From assembly GCA_009785115.1 (NCBI GenBank), contig WQWY01000001.1:62001-126000 (forward strand): a stretch of DNA of 64,000 nucleotides. Reading direction: 5' to 3'. The notes beneath the pieces were generated by a model. It was not told the DNA's origin. It saw only the letters and a program-made list of their open reading frames with translations, and searched no databases. The DNA is from Micrococcales bacterium (GTDB lineage Bacteria; Actinomycetota; Actinomycetes; Actinomycetales; Cellulomonadaceae). Positions 54,857-63,620 of the stretch are shown one piece after another. Position numbers and translations under genes: made by a program. Position 1 is the first letter of the stretch, and each line of letters opens with the position of its first letter.

Positions 54857-55188
54857 GGCTTGTCTCTGTAGAGCTCGTCCACGACGGTGCGCACCGCCTC
54901 GTCCCGGCCCACGGCAGGGGCCTCCTCGTCCACGGGTGCGGGCTTGCGCCCTACCGCGAGGAAGACGATCGCGCCGATGCCGACCGTGCTGACCAGCAGG
55001 ATGATCAGCACCCACGGCCAGCGGAGCCCCATGAGGACCCGTTCGCGCGGGGTCCGGGCCAGCACCACCAGGGCTGTCACCTGAAGGGTGATCTGCACGA
55101 CAGCGACCACGACCAAGAGCACGACCACCGGGGTCGGCAGGGTGGTGCTCGTGCTCTGCGCCACCAGGGCGAGCACATCGGTGTTCAT
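54853..55188 (-). CDS. PLDc_N (phospholipase D-nuclease N-terminal) membrane protein
   Basis: 111 residues; GAGGAGG precedes ATG 55188. Two helices (VVVLLVVVAVVQITLQVTALVVL and WVLIILLVSTVGIGAIVFLAVG, each described in parts by family models) flank RTPRERVLMGLRWPW, the PLDc_N pattern. Often encoded upstream of ABC-2 exporters; may act as accessory subunit. Confidence 0.82.
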   Translation of the reverse strand: MNTDVLALVAQSTSTTLPTPVVVLLVVVAVVQITLQVTALVVLARTPRERVLMGLRWPWVLIILLVSTVGIGAIVFLAVGRKPAPVDEEAPAVGRDEAVRTVVDELYRDKP

Positions 55189-55325
55189 GGGTGACCTCCT
55201 CGCTCTCATTGTGGTGTGGTCGAGGGACAGCCCGCTCATCGACGCGCTGCGACCGTCATCCAGACGGCCGGGTGCTCCAGACCTGGTACGAGAGACGTGC
55301 GCCGGGGCCGTGCGATGCTTGAGCG

Positions 55326-55706
55326 GTGGCAGAGGTGACCCGGGCCCGGGTGGACGCCTGGTGCTGGGCGGTGCGGCTGTTCCCGACACGCTCGGCGGCC
55401 GGGGCCGCCTGCCGGGCCGGGCACGTACGGGTCAACGGCCAGCGTGCCAAGCCCGCCACCCTCGTGGTCCCTGGTGACGAGGTCGTCGTGCGCGGCGGGG
55501 CCTGGGAGCGGGTCGTCGTCGTGCAGCGGCTCATCATCAAGCGCGTCGGAGCGCCGGTCGCCGTCACCTGCTACCTGGACCGGACTCCCGCTCCCCCGCC
55601 CAAGGCGGAGGTCGTCGTCGTGGCGCGGCGAGACCGGGGCGCCGGCCGCCCGACCAAGCGCGAACGCCGGCTCACCGACCAGCTGCGAGGCCGCACCGAC
55701 CGCTGA
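55326..55706 (+). CDS. S4-domain RNA-binding protein (Hsp15/RqcP-like)
   Basis: 126 residues. The S4 domain is at 6-65 (RVDAWCWAVRLFPTRSAAGAAC then GHVRVNGQRAKPATLVVPGD), followed by a basic tail with GAGRPTKRERRLTDQLRG. Family members bind 50S subunits carrying stalled peptidyl-tRNA, or similar RNA. GTG start; 36 bp before luxS. Confidence 0.88.
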   Translation: MAEVTRARVDAWCWAVRLFPTRSAAGAACRAGHVRVNGQRAKPATLVVPGDEVVVRGGAWERVVVVQRLIIKRVGAPVAVTCYLDRTPAPPPKAEVVVVARRDRGAGRPTKRERRLTDQLRGRTDR

Positions 55707-55742
55707 CGAGGTGCACACCTCGCGATCGGTCAGACTGGACCC

Positions 55743-56207
55743 ATGACGCAGCGCATGAACGTCGAGTCGTTCAACCTCGACCATCGCACGGTGGCCGCCC
55801 CGTACATCCGGCTGGCCGACCGCAAGACCCTGCCCCACGGTGACGTGATCTCCAAGTACGACGTGCGGTTCACCCAGCCCAACGTCGCCCACCTGGAGAT
55901 GGACGCGGTGCACTCCCTGGAGCACCTGTTCGCCGAGCACTCGCGCAACCACTCCGACGCGGTGCTCGACTTCTCCCCCATGGGCTGCCAGACGGGGTTC
56001 TACCTGATGCTGGCGGGCGCCCCAGACGACGCGGAGGTCTTCGACCTCGTGGAGGCGACGCTGCGCGACGTCGTGAAGGTCGACGAGGTGCCGGCCGCCA
56101 ACGAGGTGCAGTGCGGGTGGGGTGCGCACCACTCGTTGGCCGGGGCGCAGACCGTGGCCGCCGACTTCCTGGCGCGCCGCGACGAGTGGGCGCAGGTGAC
56201 CCGGTGA
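55743..56207 (+). CDS. luxS: S-ribosylhomocysteine lyase
   Basis: 154 residues. Metal ligands H57 and H61 ([13 protein letters not shown]) and C124 ([10 protein letters not shown]); catalytic E60 and C82 ([10 protein letters not shown]). Splits S-ribosylhomocysteine to homocysteine and DPD, the AI-2 precursor. GTGA overlap with mtnN, which supplies its substrate, so the two form one pathway operon. Confidence 0.97.
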   Translation: MTQRMNVESFNLDHRTVAAPYIRLADRKTLPHGDVISKYDVRFTQPNVAHLEMDAVHSLEHLFAEHSRNHSDAVLDFSPMGCQTGFYLMLAGAPDDAEVFDLVEATLRDVVKVDEVPAANEVQCGWGAHHSLAGAQTVAADFLARRDEWAQVTR

Positions 56208-56899
56208 TCGGGGTCGACGCCCTCGTCGTGGTCGCGATGGCTGACGAGGCCGAGCCGTTCCTGGCCCGCGCGGAGGTGACCGGGCCGACCACCGAGGTGG
56301 GCGGGTCGGTGCAGCACCTCGTCGTGATCGCAGGTCGCACCGTGCTGCTGGTCCGCTCGGGCATCGGGCTGGTCAACGCCGCCGCCGCCGCGTCGGCCGC
56401 GCTGGCCGTGTGCCGGCCCAAGGCGCTGGTGAGCGCGGGCAGCGCGGGCGGCCTCGGGGCGGACGTGCGCGTCGGTGACGTGATCGTCGCCGACGAGACG
56501 CTGTACTCGGCCGCCGACGCCACCGAGTTCGGCTACGTGCTCGGCCAGCTGCCCGGGATGCCGGAACGGTACGTCTCCGACACCCGGCTCGTCGCCGCGG
56601 CGACGGCCTCCGGGACGCCCGAGGTGCCGACCCGGCAGGGCCTGGTCGTGTCGTCGGACTCCTTCGTCACGGCCCGGATCGTCCACGACGTGCGCGAACG
56701 GTTCCCCCAGGCGCTGTCCACCGACATGGAGAGCGCCGCGCTCTCCCAGGTGGCGCACCTGTTCGGGGTGCCGTTCGTGTCGGTGCGCGGGGTCTCGGAC
56801 CTGTGCGGCCCGACCGCCGGGGTGGACCACACCGTCCGTGTCGACGACGCCTCCCAGCGCTCGGCCACCGTCGTCCTCGGGATGCTCGACCGCCTCTGA
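56204..56899 (+). CDS. mtnN: 5'-methylthioadenosine/S-adenosylhomocysteine nucleosidase
   Basis: 231 residues from GTG 56204. The catalytic Glu is near residue 15 ([10 protein letters not shown]); [29 protein letters not shown] and the purine-site Asp in GVSDLCGP follow. Removes adenine from SAH and MTA. Coupled to luxS by a 4-nt overlap: SAH to SRH to homocysteine plus DPD. Confidence 0.95.
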   Translation: MIGVDALVVVAMADEAEPFLARAEVTGPTTEVGGSVQHLVVIAGRTVLLVRSGIGLVNAAAAASAALAVCRPKALVSAGSAGGLGADVRVGDVIVADETLYSAADATEFGYVLGQLPGMPERYVSDTRLVAAATASGTPEVPTRQGLVVSSDSFVTARIVHDVRERFPQALSTDMESAALSQVAHLFGVPFVSVRGVSDLCGPTAGVDHTVRVDDASQRSATVVLGMLDRL

Positions 56900-57073
56900 C
56901 CTGTCACCGCGCCGCTGTCGCGTCCAGGCGTCGCCGTCGTGCGCTGAGCCGCCTGGTGACGAGGGGTCGCGATCTCTCGGGCCCGTGGGATGCTGGAAAC
57001 GACGGGGGTCGGGGAGAGAAGACCACGGCCTCACCCAGCGCGGCACGGCGCGCAGCGACGAGAGGGGCTGGCG

Positions 57074-57958
57074 ATGCAACGGATCGTCCCCAACATCTGG
57101 TTCGACCACGATGCCGCCGAGGCGGCGGCGTTCTACGCCTCGGTCTTCCCGGGCGGTCGGGTGCTCGACACCCAGCACTACCCGACCGAGGGCCTGCCGG
57201 ACTTCCAGGCTGACATGGCTGGCAAGCCGCTCGTGGTGGAGCTCGAGCTCGCCGGCTACCGGCTCGCCGCGATCAACGCGGGCCCCGAGTTCCCCCTGAA
57301 CCCCTCGGTGTCGTTCATCCTGAACTTCGACCCCTCGGCCGACCCGCGGGCCCGCGAGCACCTGGACGCGCTGTGGGAGGCGCTCTCGGACGGCGGCGAG
57401 GCGCTGATGCCGCTGCAGGAGTACGAGTTCAGCCCGCACTACGGCTGGATCAAGGACAGGTACGGGGTCAGCTGGCAGCTGATGCTCACCGACCCCCGAG
57501 GCGAGCCTCGCCCGTTCATCACCCCGAGCCTGATGTTCGGCCACACCGCACAGGGCCGGGCCAAGGAGGCGATCGACTTCTACACCTCCCTGTTCTCGGG
57601 GCAGGTCGGCACGATGGTCACCTACCCGGAGCAGGCCGGCCCCGTCGCCGGCGAGATGATGTACGCCGACTTCCAGGTGCTCGACCAGTGGTTCGCCGCG
57701 ATGGACGCCGCCGGGCAAGACTTCACGTTCACCCCTGGGGTGTCGCTGATGCTCTCGTGCGCCGACCAGACCGAGCTCGACCAGTGCTGGGAGCGCCTCA
57801 GCGCTGTGCCCGAGGCCGAGCGGTGCGGCTGGTGCGTCGACAGGTTCGGCCTCAGCTGGCAGGTCGTCCCAGCCACCATGGGCGACCTGATGACCAGACC
57901 AGGCGCCTACGCGAAGCTCATGTCCATGAAGAAGATCGACATCGCCGCCTTCGGCTGA
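57074..57958 (+). CDS. Tandem VOC (glyoxalase/PhnB-like) protein
   Basis: 294 residues with two repeats of the PhnB-type VOC fold: QRIVPNIWFDHDAAEAAAFY...YGWIKDRYGVSWQLML and PSLMFGHTAQGRAKEAIDFY...CGWCVDRFGLSWQVVP. The duplicated GW..DR.G.SWQ signature is typical of '3-demethylubiquinone methyltransferase-like' VOC proteins. No metal set or substrate is evident. ATG start after GAGGGG. Confidence 0.88.
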   Translation: MQRIVPNIWFDHDAAEAAAFYASVFPGGRVLDTQHYPTEGLPDFQADMAGKPLVVELELAGYRLAAINAGPEFPLNPSVSFILNFDPSADPRAREHLDALWEALSDGGEALMPLQEYEFSPHYGWIKDRYGVSWQLMLTDPRGEPRPFITPSLMFGHTAQGRAKEAIDFYTSLFSGQVGTMVTYPEQAGPVAGEMMYADFQVLDQWFAAMDAAGQDFTFTPGVSLMLSCADQTELDQCWERLSAVPEAERCGWCVDRFGLSWQVVPATMGDLMTRPGAYAKLMSMKKIDIAAFG

Positions 57959-58122
57959 TCTGTCCAAGGCTCCAGCCCTCCGGGCCTGACGGTGCCGAGG
58001 GCACGCCCGTCGGTGCCTGGACAGCCGTGCGGCTGCGCCGACAGCGAACCGGGAGGACCGCGCGCCGGTCGGCGGCGTCGCGCCGGTTACGGTGGGTACG
58101 GCCCCCACGCGTCTGGAGCGAC

Positions 58123-59469
58123 ATGAGCAGCGACCGACCCGCCGAGCAGCCCTCGGAGCAGCCCCCGTGGGAGGACCTGCTGCGGATGCTGATGGGACCG
58201 AACGCCGACGAGGCGATCCAGATGATGCGCGAGAGCGGCTTCGACCTCGAGGCGGCAGGCCTTGCCGCCCCGGAGATCCGCCTCGCCCTGCAGCAGATGC
58301 AGCGCTTCATGGCTGTCGGGGACGGCCCGGTCAGCTGGTCGGCGGTGCACGACCTGGCCCGTCAGGTCGCGTCCGAGGGCGGAGACCCCGCCCCCGGCCA
58401 GATCGAGGCGCGGCAGGTGGTCGAGGCGCTGACGACCGCCGACCTGTGGTTGGACCCGGTGACCGAGCTCGACCCGGCGCCTGGTCGACGTGCGGCGTGG
58501 AGCCGGGCCGAGTGGGTCGAGGCGACCCTGCCGATGTGGCGCACCCTCACCGAGTCGATCGCGACCTCGTTGACCGAGGCCCTGAGCACCAGGCTGGCAC
58601 CGGCCCTCGACGAGTCCCTCAGGGACACCATGACCGGCATGGCGCGCCAGGTCAGCCAGGTGCTGTTCGGCCTGCAGATCGGCCGGGCCTCCGGGACGCT
58701 GGCCCGGGAGGTGTTCGGCACCACCGACGTCGGCCTGCCGCTGGTCGACCCTCCCCTGGTCGCCCTGGTCGCGGCCAACGTCGACGAGTTCGCCCAGGGC
58801 CTGGACTCTCCTGTGGAGGAGGTCCGGATGTTCCTGGCGGTGCGCGAGGCCGCCGCCGCCCGGCTGTTCGCCGGCGCGCCGTGGCTGCGCGGCTGGCTCG
58901 TGACGGCGGTCGACGCCTACGCCCGTGGCATCACGATCGACCCGGAGCAGCTGGACGAGGCGGTGCGCACCATCGACCCGTCCGACCCCTCGTCGCTGCG
59001 CGAGGCCGTGTCGAGCGGGCTGTTCGAGCCTCGGAACACCCCGGACCAGGAAGCGGCGCTGGCCCGCCTGGAGACCGGTCTCGCCCTGGTCGAGGGCTGG
59101 GTCGACGAGGTCACCGCCGCCGCCACCGCACCCCACCTGCCCCACGCCACGGCCCTGCGCGAGATGATGCGACGCCGACGCGCCGCCGGAGGGCCAGCAG
59201 AGCACACCTTCGCCACGCTCGTCGGCCTGCACCTGCGCCCTCGACGTCTCCGCGACGCCGCCCACCTGTGGGCCACCATCACCACCCAGGACGGCGTCGC
59301 CGCTCGAGACGCGGTCTGGCACCACCCCGACCTCATGCCGACCGGCACCGACCTCGACGACCCCGAGGGCTACACCGCACGCCGCAAGACCGCCGACGAG
59401 GAGGCCGCGGAGCTGGACCAGGCGCTCGCCGACATCCTCGGGCCGGACGACACTCCCACCGAGAAGTGA
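58123..59469 (+). CDS. DUF2342 / zincin-like protein with degenerate HExxH
   Basis: 448 residues from ATG 58123. VGLPLVDPPLVALVAANVDEF, then FLAVREAAAARLFAGAPWL near residue 242, are the DUF2342 landmarks. In zincin members of this family this helix carries the HExxH metal motif; here it reads REAAA, so both histidines are missing and peptidase activity is unlikely. Gene order with the ThiF-like gene, whiB7 and uvrD2 resembles the mycobacterial Rv3195-Rv3198c region. Role unknown. Confidence 0.8.
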   Translation: MSSDRPAEQPSEQPPWEDLLRMLMGPNADEAIQMMRESGFDLEAAGLAAPEIRLALQQMQRFMAVGDGPVSWSAVHDLARQVASEGGDPAPGQIEARQVVEALTTADLWLDPVTELDPAPGRRAAWSRAEWVEATLPMWRTLTESIATSLTEALSTRLAPALDESLRDTMTGMARQVSQVLFGLQIGRASGTLAREVFGTTDVGLPLVDPPLVALVAANVDEFAQGLDSPVEEVRMFLAVREAAAARLFAGAPWLRGWLVTAVDAYARGITIDPEQLDEAVRTIDPSDPSSLREAVSSGLFEPRNTPDQEAALARLETGLALVEGWVDEVTAAATAPHLPHATALREMMRRRRAAGGPAEHTFATLVGLHLRPRRLRDAAHLWATITTQDGVAARDAVWHHPDLMPTGTDLDDPEGYTARRKTADEEAAELDQALADILGPDDTPTEK

Positions 59470-59596
59470 CGATCACCACGTCGCCAGGCGCCTACGGGCG
59501 TGCCAGAAAACCTCTACGCTGAGCGGCGCGGTCGTATCTACGCAGGCAGCCCGCCGGCGGACATGAACCGCTGTTGCGACGAACGGAGACAAGACG

Positions 59597-59755
59597 ATGG
59601 CCGATACCTACTCGGGCGAGTTCTACTGTGTGAAGTGCAAGGCCAAGGTTCAGACGACCGGTGAGGTCGTCGTCTCGGACACCGGTCGCAAGACCGCGAA
59701 GGCCGCCTGCCCCACCTGCGGCACCAAGCTCACCCGCTTCCTCCCCAAGGGCTGA
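59597..59755 (+). CDS. DUF5679 zinc-ribbon protein
   Basis: 52 residues. Two Cys pairs, FYCVKCKAK and AACPTCGTKL, form a small zinc ribbon, ending FLPKG. Such proteins are conserved in actinobacteria, sometimes fused to membrane or nucleic-acid-binding domains; function unknown. ATG start with ACGGAGAC upstream. Confidence 0.85.
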   Translation: MADTYSGEFYCVKCKAKVQTTGEVVVSDTGRKTAKAACPTCGTKLTRFLPKG

Positions 59756-59903
59756 GCACACCCACCGGACGCCGCCGGGCCACCGGCCTGGTGCCGCGTG
59801 CGGCGCAGGGCACCGACCCTGTGGACGACGCGACGCACGCCGGACTGCCAGCGTGGCACCCTGTGGTCGACATCGACAGGGAGGCCCGGGACAGGGAGGC
59901 ACC

Positions 59904-60896
59904 GTGCGGTTGCGGCCAGGGCTGCGGGTGCTGACGATCGCGCCCGGTGAGGTCCAGATCGGCTGTGACCCTCGCTGGGCGGTCCGGGTCGAGGGGCTGA
60001 CCGAGCCGGAGTCTGATCTGCTGGCCTCCGCCTCCCAGGGGGCTGGGCTGCCACGGACCGCGCCAGGCGGGGTGTCTCAGGAACGCTGGACCGCGCTGCT
60101 GGGTGACCTGCGCACCGCTGGGCTGCTGGCCAGCGGACGGCAGCGTCCTCCGCTGCCCGTCGGCGAGGCCGACGCGACGGCGTGGGGCCTGATCGACCCT
60201 CACCGGCACGGGCCGGCCCGTGTCGCCGCCCGACGCGACCGCGCTGTCAGGGTGGTCGGGCTGGGTCCGACCGGTCTGGCCGTGGCTGTCACGCTCGCCG
60301 CGGCCGGGGTCGGCACGGTGCTCGGTGACGACGACGCACCCGTGCGCTCGGTCGACGTCGGCACGTCGGGGTACCGCTGGACCGACGTCGGTGCGACACG
60401 TGCCGAGGTCGCCGCGCGGATCGTGCGCGACGTGGCACCGTCGGTCGTCACCCGTCCCGGGGCCGACCCTGACCTGGTGGTTCTCGTCGACCCCGAGGTC
60501 GCTGACCCCGTGCGCTCGTCCGCCCTGGTCAGTGCCGAGATCGCGCACCTGTCGGTGGTCGTGGGGAGCGCGAGCGCCACCGTCGGGCCGCTCGTGGTCG
60601 CGGACGGAGGGCCTTGTCTGCACTGCCTGGACCTGCACCGCGCTGACGGCGATCCCCGGTGGGCGCGGGTGGTCACCCGGCTCGCCACGGCTCGAGACCG
60701 GGCGGTCAGCGAGGTCGGCGTCCTGGCCGGGATCGCCGGGCACCTGGCAGCCGCGCTGGTGCTGGCATATCTGGACGGTGACCACAGGCCGGTCCCGACC
60801 ACCTGGGAGGTCGCCCTGCCCGACCCGACCCCCCGGGCTCGCGCCTGGCAGGCGCACCCGGCGTGCGCCTGCGCGGGTTCGCCAGCCCGTCGGTGA
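59904..60896 (+). CDS. ThiF-like (E1 superfamily) protein with N-terminal winged-helix region
   Basis: 330 residues from GTG 59904, with AGGGAGG upstream. The N-terminal 90 residues look like a winged-helix or RRE-type domain (ERWTALLGDLRTAGLL). A Rossmann segment VRVVGLGPTGLAVAVTLAAAG follows, then a CLHC pair near residue 238 and a final CACA. It resembles the E1-like cyclodehydratase-partner/ThiF fold, but the adenylating Arg/Lys set is not convincing, so it may be inactive. Conserved next to whiB7 in relatives (Rv3196-like). Confidence 0.68.
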   Translation: MRLRPGLRVLTIAPGEVQIGCDPRWAVRVEGLTEPESDLLASASQGAGLPRTAPGGVSQERWTALLGDLRTAGLLASGRQRPPLPVGEADATAWGLIDPHRHGPARVAARRDRAVRVVGLGPTGLAVAVTLAAAGVGTVLGDDDAPVRSVDVGTSGYRWTDVGATRAEVAARIVRDVAPSVVTRPGADPDLVVLVDPEVADPVRSSALVSAEIAHLSVVVGSASATVGPLVVADGGPCLHCLDLHRADGDPRWARVVTRLATARDRAVSEVGVLAGIAGHLAAALVLAYLDGDHRPVPTTWEVALPDPTPRARAWQAHPACACAGSPARR

Positions 60897-60975
60897 GCCC
60901 GCGACGTGACGACGGAGCCCGGGAGCCGCACGCACCCCGTCTTCCAGGCGCCTCGCCTGCCAGGAACCCCGGCGG

Positions 60976-61281
60976 TCAGACGGCCTGGTGCTTCGAGGGC
61001 CGGCCCCGCCCTCGCTTGGTCGGGACGACGACGCCGCCGATGAACACCTGACCGCCCCAGACCCCCCACGGCTCGCTCCGCTCGACGGCGCCGGCGAGGC
61101 AGGAGTCGACGAGCGGGCAGACCTGGCACAAGGCCTTGGCCCGCTCGACCTGGACGCTGTGCTCGGCGAACCAGAGCTCTGGGTCGTGCACCCGGCAGGG
61201 CAGCGCCTGCGCGAGCAGCTGATCGGTGTCCTGGGTCGTGTCCAGGTGCGAGGGGGTGTCGAGCAGCATCGTGAGCCGCAC
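60976..61281 (-). CDS. whiB7: WhiB7-type antibiotic-resistance regulator
   Basis: 101 residues from GTG 61281 (AGGAGG upstream). Cluster cysteines C29, C52, C55, C61; turn EPWGVWGG at 70-77; and the AT-hook RGRGRPSK at the C-terminus, which is specific to WhiB7. It binds the principal sigma factor and activates resistance genes and itself. It lies downstream of uvrD2, as in mycobacteria. A 350-nt leader with a promoter, a mini-ORF and a hairpin suggests attenuation. Confidence 0.93.
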   Translation of the reverse strand: MRLTMLLDTPSHLDTTQDTDQLLAQALPCRVHDPELWFAEHSVQVERAKALCQVCPLVDSCLAGAVERSEPWGVWGGQVFIGGVVVPTKRGRGRPSKHQAV

Positions 61282-61358
61282 GGTGTCCTCCTGGTGTCCT
61301 TGCTGGTGAGCGGTGAGTCGTGGGAGACCGCTCCCCCTGCCTCATCGCTGATGAGACG

Positions 61359-61393
61359 AAGGCCGCGGATCCCGGTGGGGAGTCCGCGGCCTT
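61359..61393 (-). terminator. Attenuator-like hairpin in the whiB7 leader
   Basis: AAGGCCGCGGA at 61359-61369 pairs perfectly with 61383-61393 around a 13-nt loop; on the whiB7 strand it is followed by CGTCTCATC. It lies 78 nt before whiB7 and 19 nt past the mini-ORF stop. Confidence 0.65.
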
Positions 61394-61411
61394 GGCATCG
61401 ACCCGTACGGG

Positions 61412-61426
61412 TCAGACCACGGACAT
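61412..61426 (-). CDS. Leader mini-ORF of whiB7 (MSVV)
   Basis: ATG TCC GTG GTC TGA, immediately followed by the perfect palindrome GACCCGTACGGGTC (61400-61413, overlapping the stop) and then the attenuator hairpin. In mycobacteria translation of a short upstream ORF controls whiB7 readthrough; this one is a candidate for the same role. Confidence 0.4.
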   Translation of the reverse strand: MSVV

Positions 61427-61639
61427 CCTGAGCAGATCGGTCGGGTGGCTCGAGCGAGCTCGGCGGCGCGAGACGGGCGTGGGCACACCACGCCCCTGCG
61501 CGGGCAGAGTGGTCGCGAGCGAATGCTTCAGGACGTCGCTGACGAAGGAAGTCCCGAACGACCGATCGCTACCGATCACCGGGCACCTCCTCCGTGCGGC
61601 CACGCGCTGGACGCGCGGCATCTCGACAAGAACCTGGCC

Positions 61640-61676
61640 ACGGTACGACGACCGCGGCGACGAGGACAACTCTTTT
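61640..61676 (-). promoter_or_regulatory. Candidate WhiB7-autoregulated promoter
   Basis: Minus strand: AAAA, 3 nt, TTGTCC (-35, 61664-61669), 18 nt, TACCGT (-10, 61640-61645). WhiB7-dependent promoters carry an A/T-rich box just upstream of the -35, which this matches in an otherwise GC-rich region. Confidence 0.55.
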
Positions 61677-61703
61677 CCCGACCAGTTTTCGCCAGACCTC
61701 ACA

Positions 61704-63476
61704 TCAGGGCCGAGAGCGGCTACGACCGGTGCCGCGCCCGCCGGGCTGCTGCTGTCCGTCAGGCCACAGCGCGTCGAGGAACCGGCTGCGGCGTCGTGCC
61801 GCCGACCCGCGTCCCGTCCTCGACCGGGCGTAGGAGAGCTCCAGGTGCTCCCGGGCCCGGGTGATCCCGACGTAGAGCAGACGGCGCTCCTCGGCGACCT
61901 GCTCGTCGGTCTCCGCGAGCGAGATCGGCATCAGGCCCTCGCAGAGCCCGACGAGGAACACGGCATCCCACTCCAGGCCTTTCGCGGCGTGCAACGAGGC
62001 CAGCGTCACCCCGTCCACGGTCGGGGCGTGCTGGGCCGAGGCTCGCTCGTCGAGGTCAGCGACCAGGTCGCGCAGCGTGGCCGGGCTCTCGCGGCTCGGG
62101 TCGGCGGCGACCTCGTCGGCGAGCCCGACCAGGGCGTTCATCGCGTCCCACCGCTCCCGGGCAGCCCCCCGGGCAGCGGGTGGCGTCGGCGCCCAGCCGA
62201 CCGTGGTGAGGATGTCGCGGACGGTCGTGGGCATGGGCACGTCCGGGTCGGCCGACCGCGCCCCGCCGCGCAGCAGCACGATCGCGTCGCGCACGTCCCG
62301 GCGGGCGAAGAAGCGCTCGCCCCCACGCACCTGGTACCCCAGGCCAGCATGGGCCAGCGCGGCCTCGAAGGCCTCGGACTGCGCGTTGGTGCGGAACAGC
62401 ACCGCGATCTGCGACGCCGGGATGCCCGAGGCCACCAGCTGGACGCACCGGAGGGCGACGGCGGCGGCCTCCGTCTCGTCGTCGTCGTAGGCGACGAACC
62501 GCGCCTCGGGCCCCGGTGGTCGCTGCGCGACCAGCTGCAGCGACGGCGGGTCGCCGGGGCGGCGGGCGGAGACCAGCAGCCGGTTGGCGACACCCACCAC
62601 CTGAGGGGTGGACCGGTAGTCGCGCGTCAGCCGGATCACGGCCGCGCCCGGGTGGGTGCGGGCGAAGTCGAGCAGGTGGTGGGGGCTGGCCCCGGCGAAG
62701 GAGTAGATGGTCTGGGCGGGGTCACCGACCACGCACAGCTCGTGACGCCCCCCGAGCCACTGGTCGAGCAGGTACTGCTGCAACGGCGAGACGTCTTGGT
62801 ACTCGTCGACCACGAAGTGCCGGTACTGGTCGCGCACGGCTGTCGCGACGGAGCGCTCGTCGGCCAGCATCGCCGCGAGCAGCAGCAGCACGTCCTCGAA
62901 GTCGATGACGCCGCGCTCGGTCTTCACGTCCTCGTAGGCGGCGATCAGCCGGGCGACAGCCTGGGTGTCGGCACCGGCCACCTCGCCCCGGCCCTCGTGG
63001 GGCGCCAGGCGCGGGTAGTCGTCGGCAGCGACGAGGCTGACCTTGGCCCACTCGATCTCAGCGGCCAGGTCTCGCACCGCGATGCGGTCGACGCTGACGC
63101 CGACGCGCCGCCCCGCCTCGGCGACCAGCGGCGCCTTCGCCTCGAGCAGGCGCGGCGGGGCACCACCGACGACCTTCGGCCAGAAGAACCCGAGCTGGCG
63201 CAGCGCCGCGGCGTGGAACGTCCGCGCCTGCACACCGGCCACCCCGAGCTGCCGCAGACGTTGCCGCATCTCCCCCGCGGCCCGGGCTGTGAAGGTGACG
63301 GCGAGCACGGACGACGGCCGATACACCCCGGCCCGCACCCCGTAGGCGATCCGGTGCGTGATCGCCCTGGTCTTGCCCGTCCCCGCCCCCGCGAGCACGC
63401 ACACCGGCCCTGTCAGGGCCTGAGCGACCTCCTGCTGATCCGGGTCCAGCCCCTCGAGCAGCCCCTCCGCAGACAC
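61704..63476 (-). CDS. uvrD2: UvrD/Rep-family DNA helicase (UvrD2-like), no HRDC domain
   Basis: 590 residues from GTG 63476 (an in-frame GTG at 63503 is possible). LDPDQQEVAQALTGPVCVLAG opens it; Walker A is AGAGTGKT, motif II VVDEYQD, then GDPAQTIYSF, LTRDYRST, LASLHAAKGLEWDAVF and GITRAREHLELSYA. UvrD2 of mycobacteria continues into an HRDC domain; here the frame stops about 30 residues after RSRFLDALW. SF1A 3'-5' helicase for DNA repair. Precedes whiB7 on the same strand. Confidence 0.9.
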   Translation of the reverse strand: MSAEGLLEGLDPDQQEVAQALTGPVCVLAGAGTGKTRAITHRIAYGVRAGVYRPSSVLAVTFTARAAGEMRQRLRQLGVAGVQARTFHAAALRQLGFFWPKVVGGAPPRLLEAKAPLVAEAGRRVGVSVDRIAVRDLAAEIEWAKVSLVAADDYPRLAPHEGRGEVAGADTQAVARLIAAYEDVKTERGVIDFEDVLLLLAAMLADERSVATAVRDQYRHFVVDEYQDVSPLQQYLLDQWLGGRHELCVVGDPAQTIYSFAGASPHHLLDFARTHPGAAVIRLTRDYRSTPQVVGVANRLLVSARRPGDPPSLQLVAQRPPGPEARFVAYDDDETEAAAVALRCVQLVASGIPASQIAVLFRTNAQSEAFEAALAHAGLGYQVRGGERFFARRDVRDAIVLLRGGARSADPDVPMPTTVRDILTTVGWAPTPPAARGAARERWDAMNALVGLADEVAADPSRESPATLRDLVADLDERASAQHAPTVDGVTLASLHAAKGLEWDAVFLVGLCEGLMPISLAETDEQVAEERRLLYVGITRAREHLELSYARSRTGRGSAARRRSRFLDALWPDGQQQPGGRGTGRSRSRP

Positions 63477-63607
63477 CGCCCCAGTCTCCCATCTCCCGCC
63501 CACCGATCACGGCCTCAGCCACCGCCGAGACGGTTCCCGCTGAGCGTGGGGGCGGTCAGGCGGGACGGGTGCGCACCGCTGGACGCACGTACTCTCGCAA
63601 CACGCCC

Positions 63608-63613
63608 TAGCCT
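63608..63613 (+). promoter_or_regulatory. -10 box (TAGCCT) of the phosphotransferase gene
   Basis: ACACGCCC-TAGCCT, 7 nt before ATG 63621; here GGGAGG also lies in the gap. Confidence 0.45.
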
Positions 63614-63620
63614 GGGAGGC

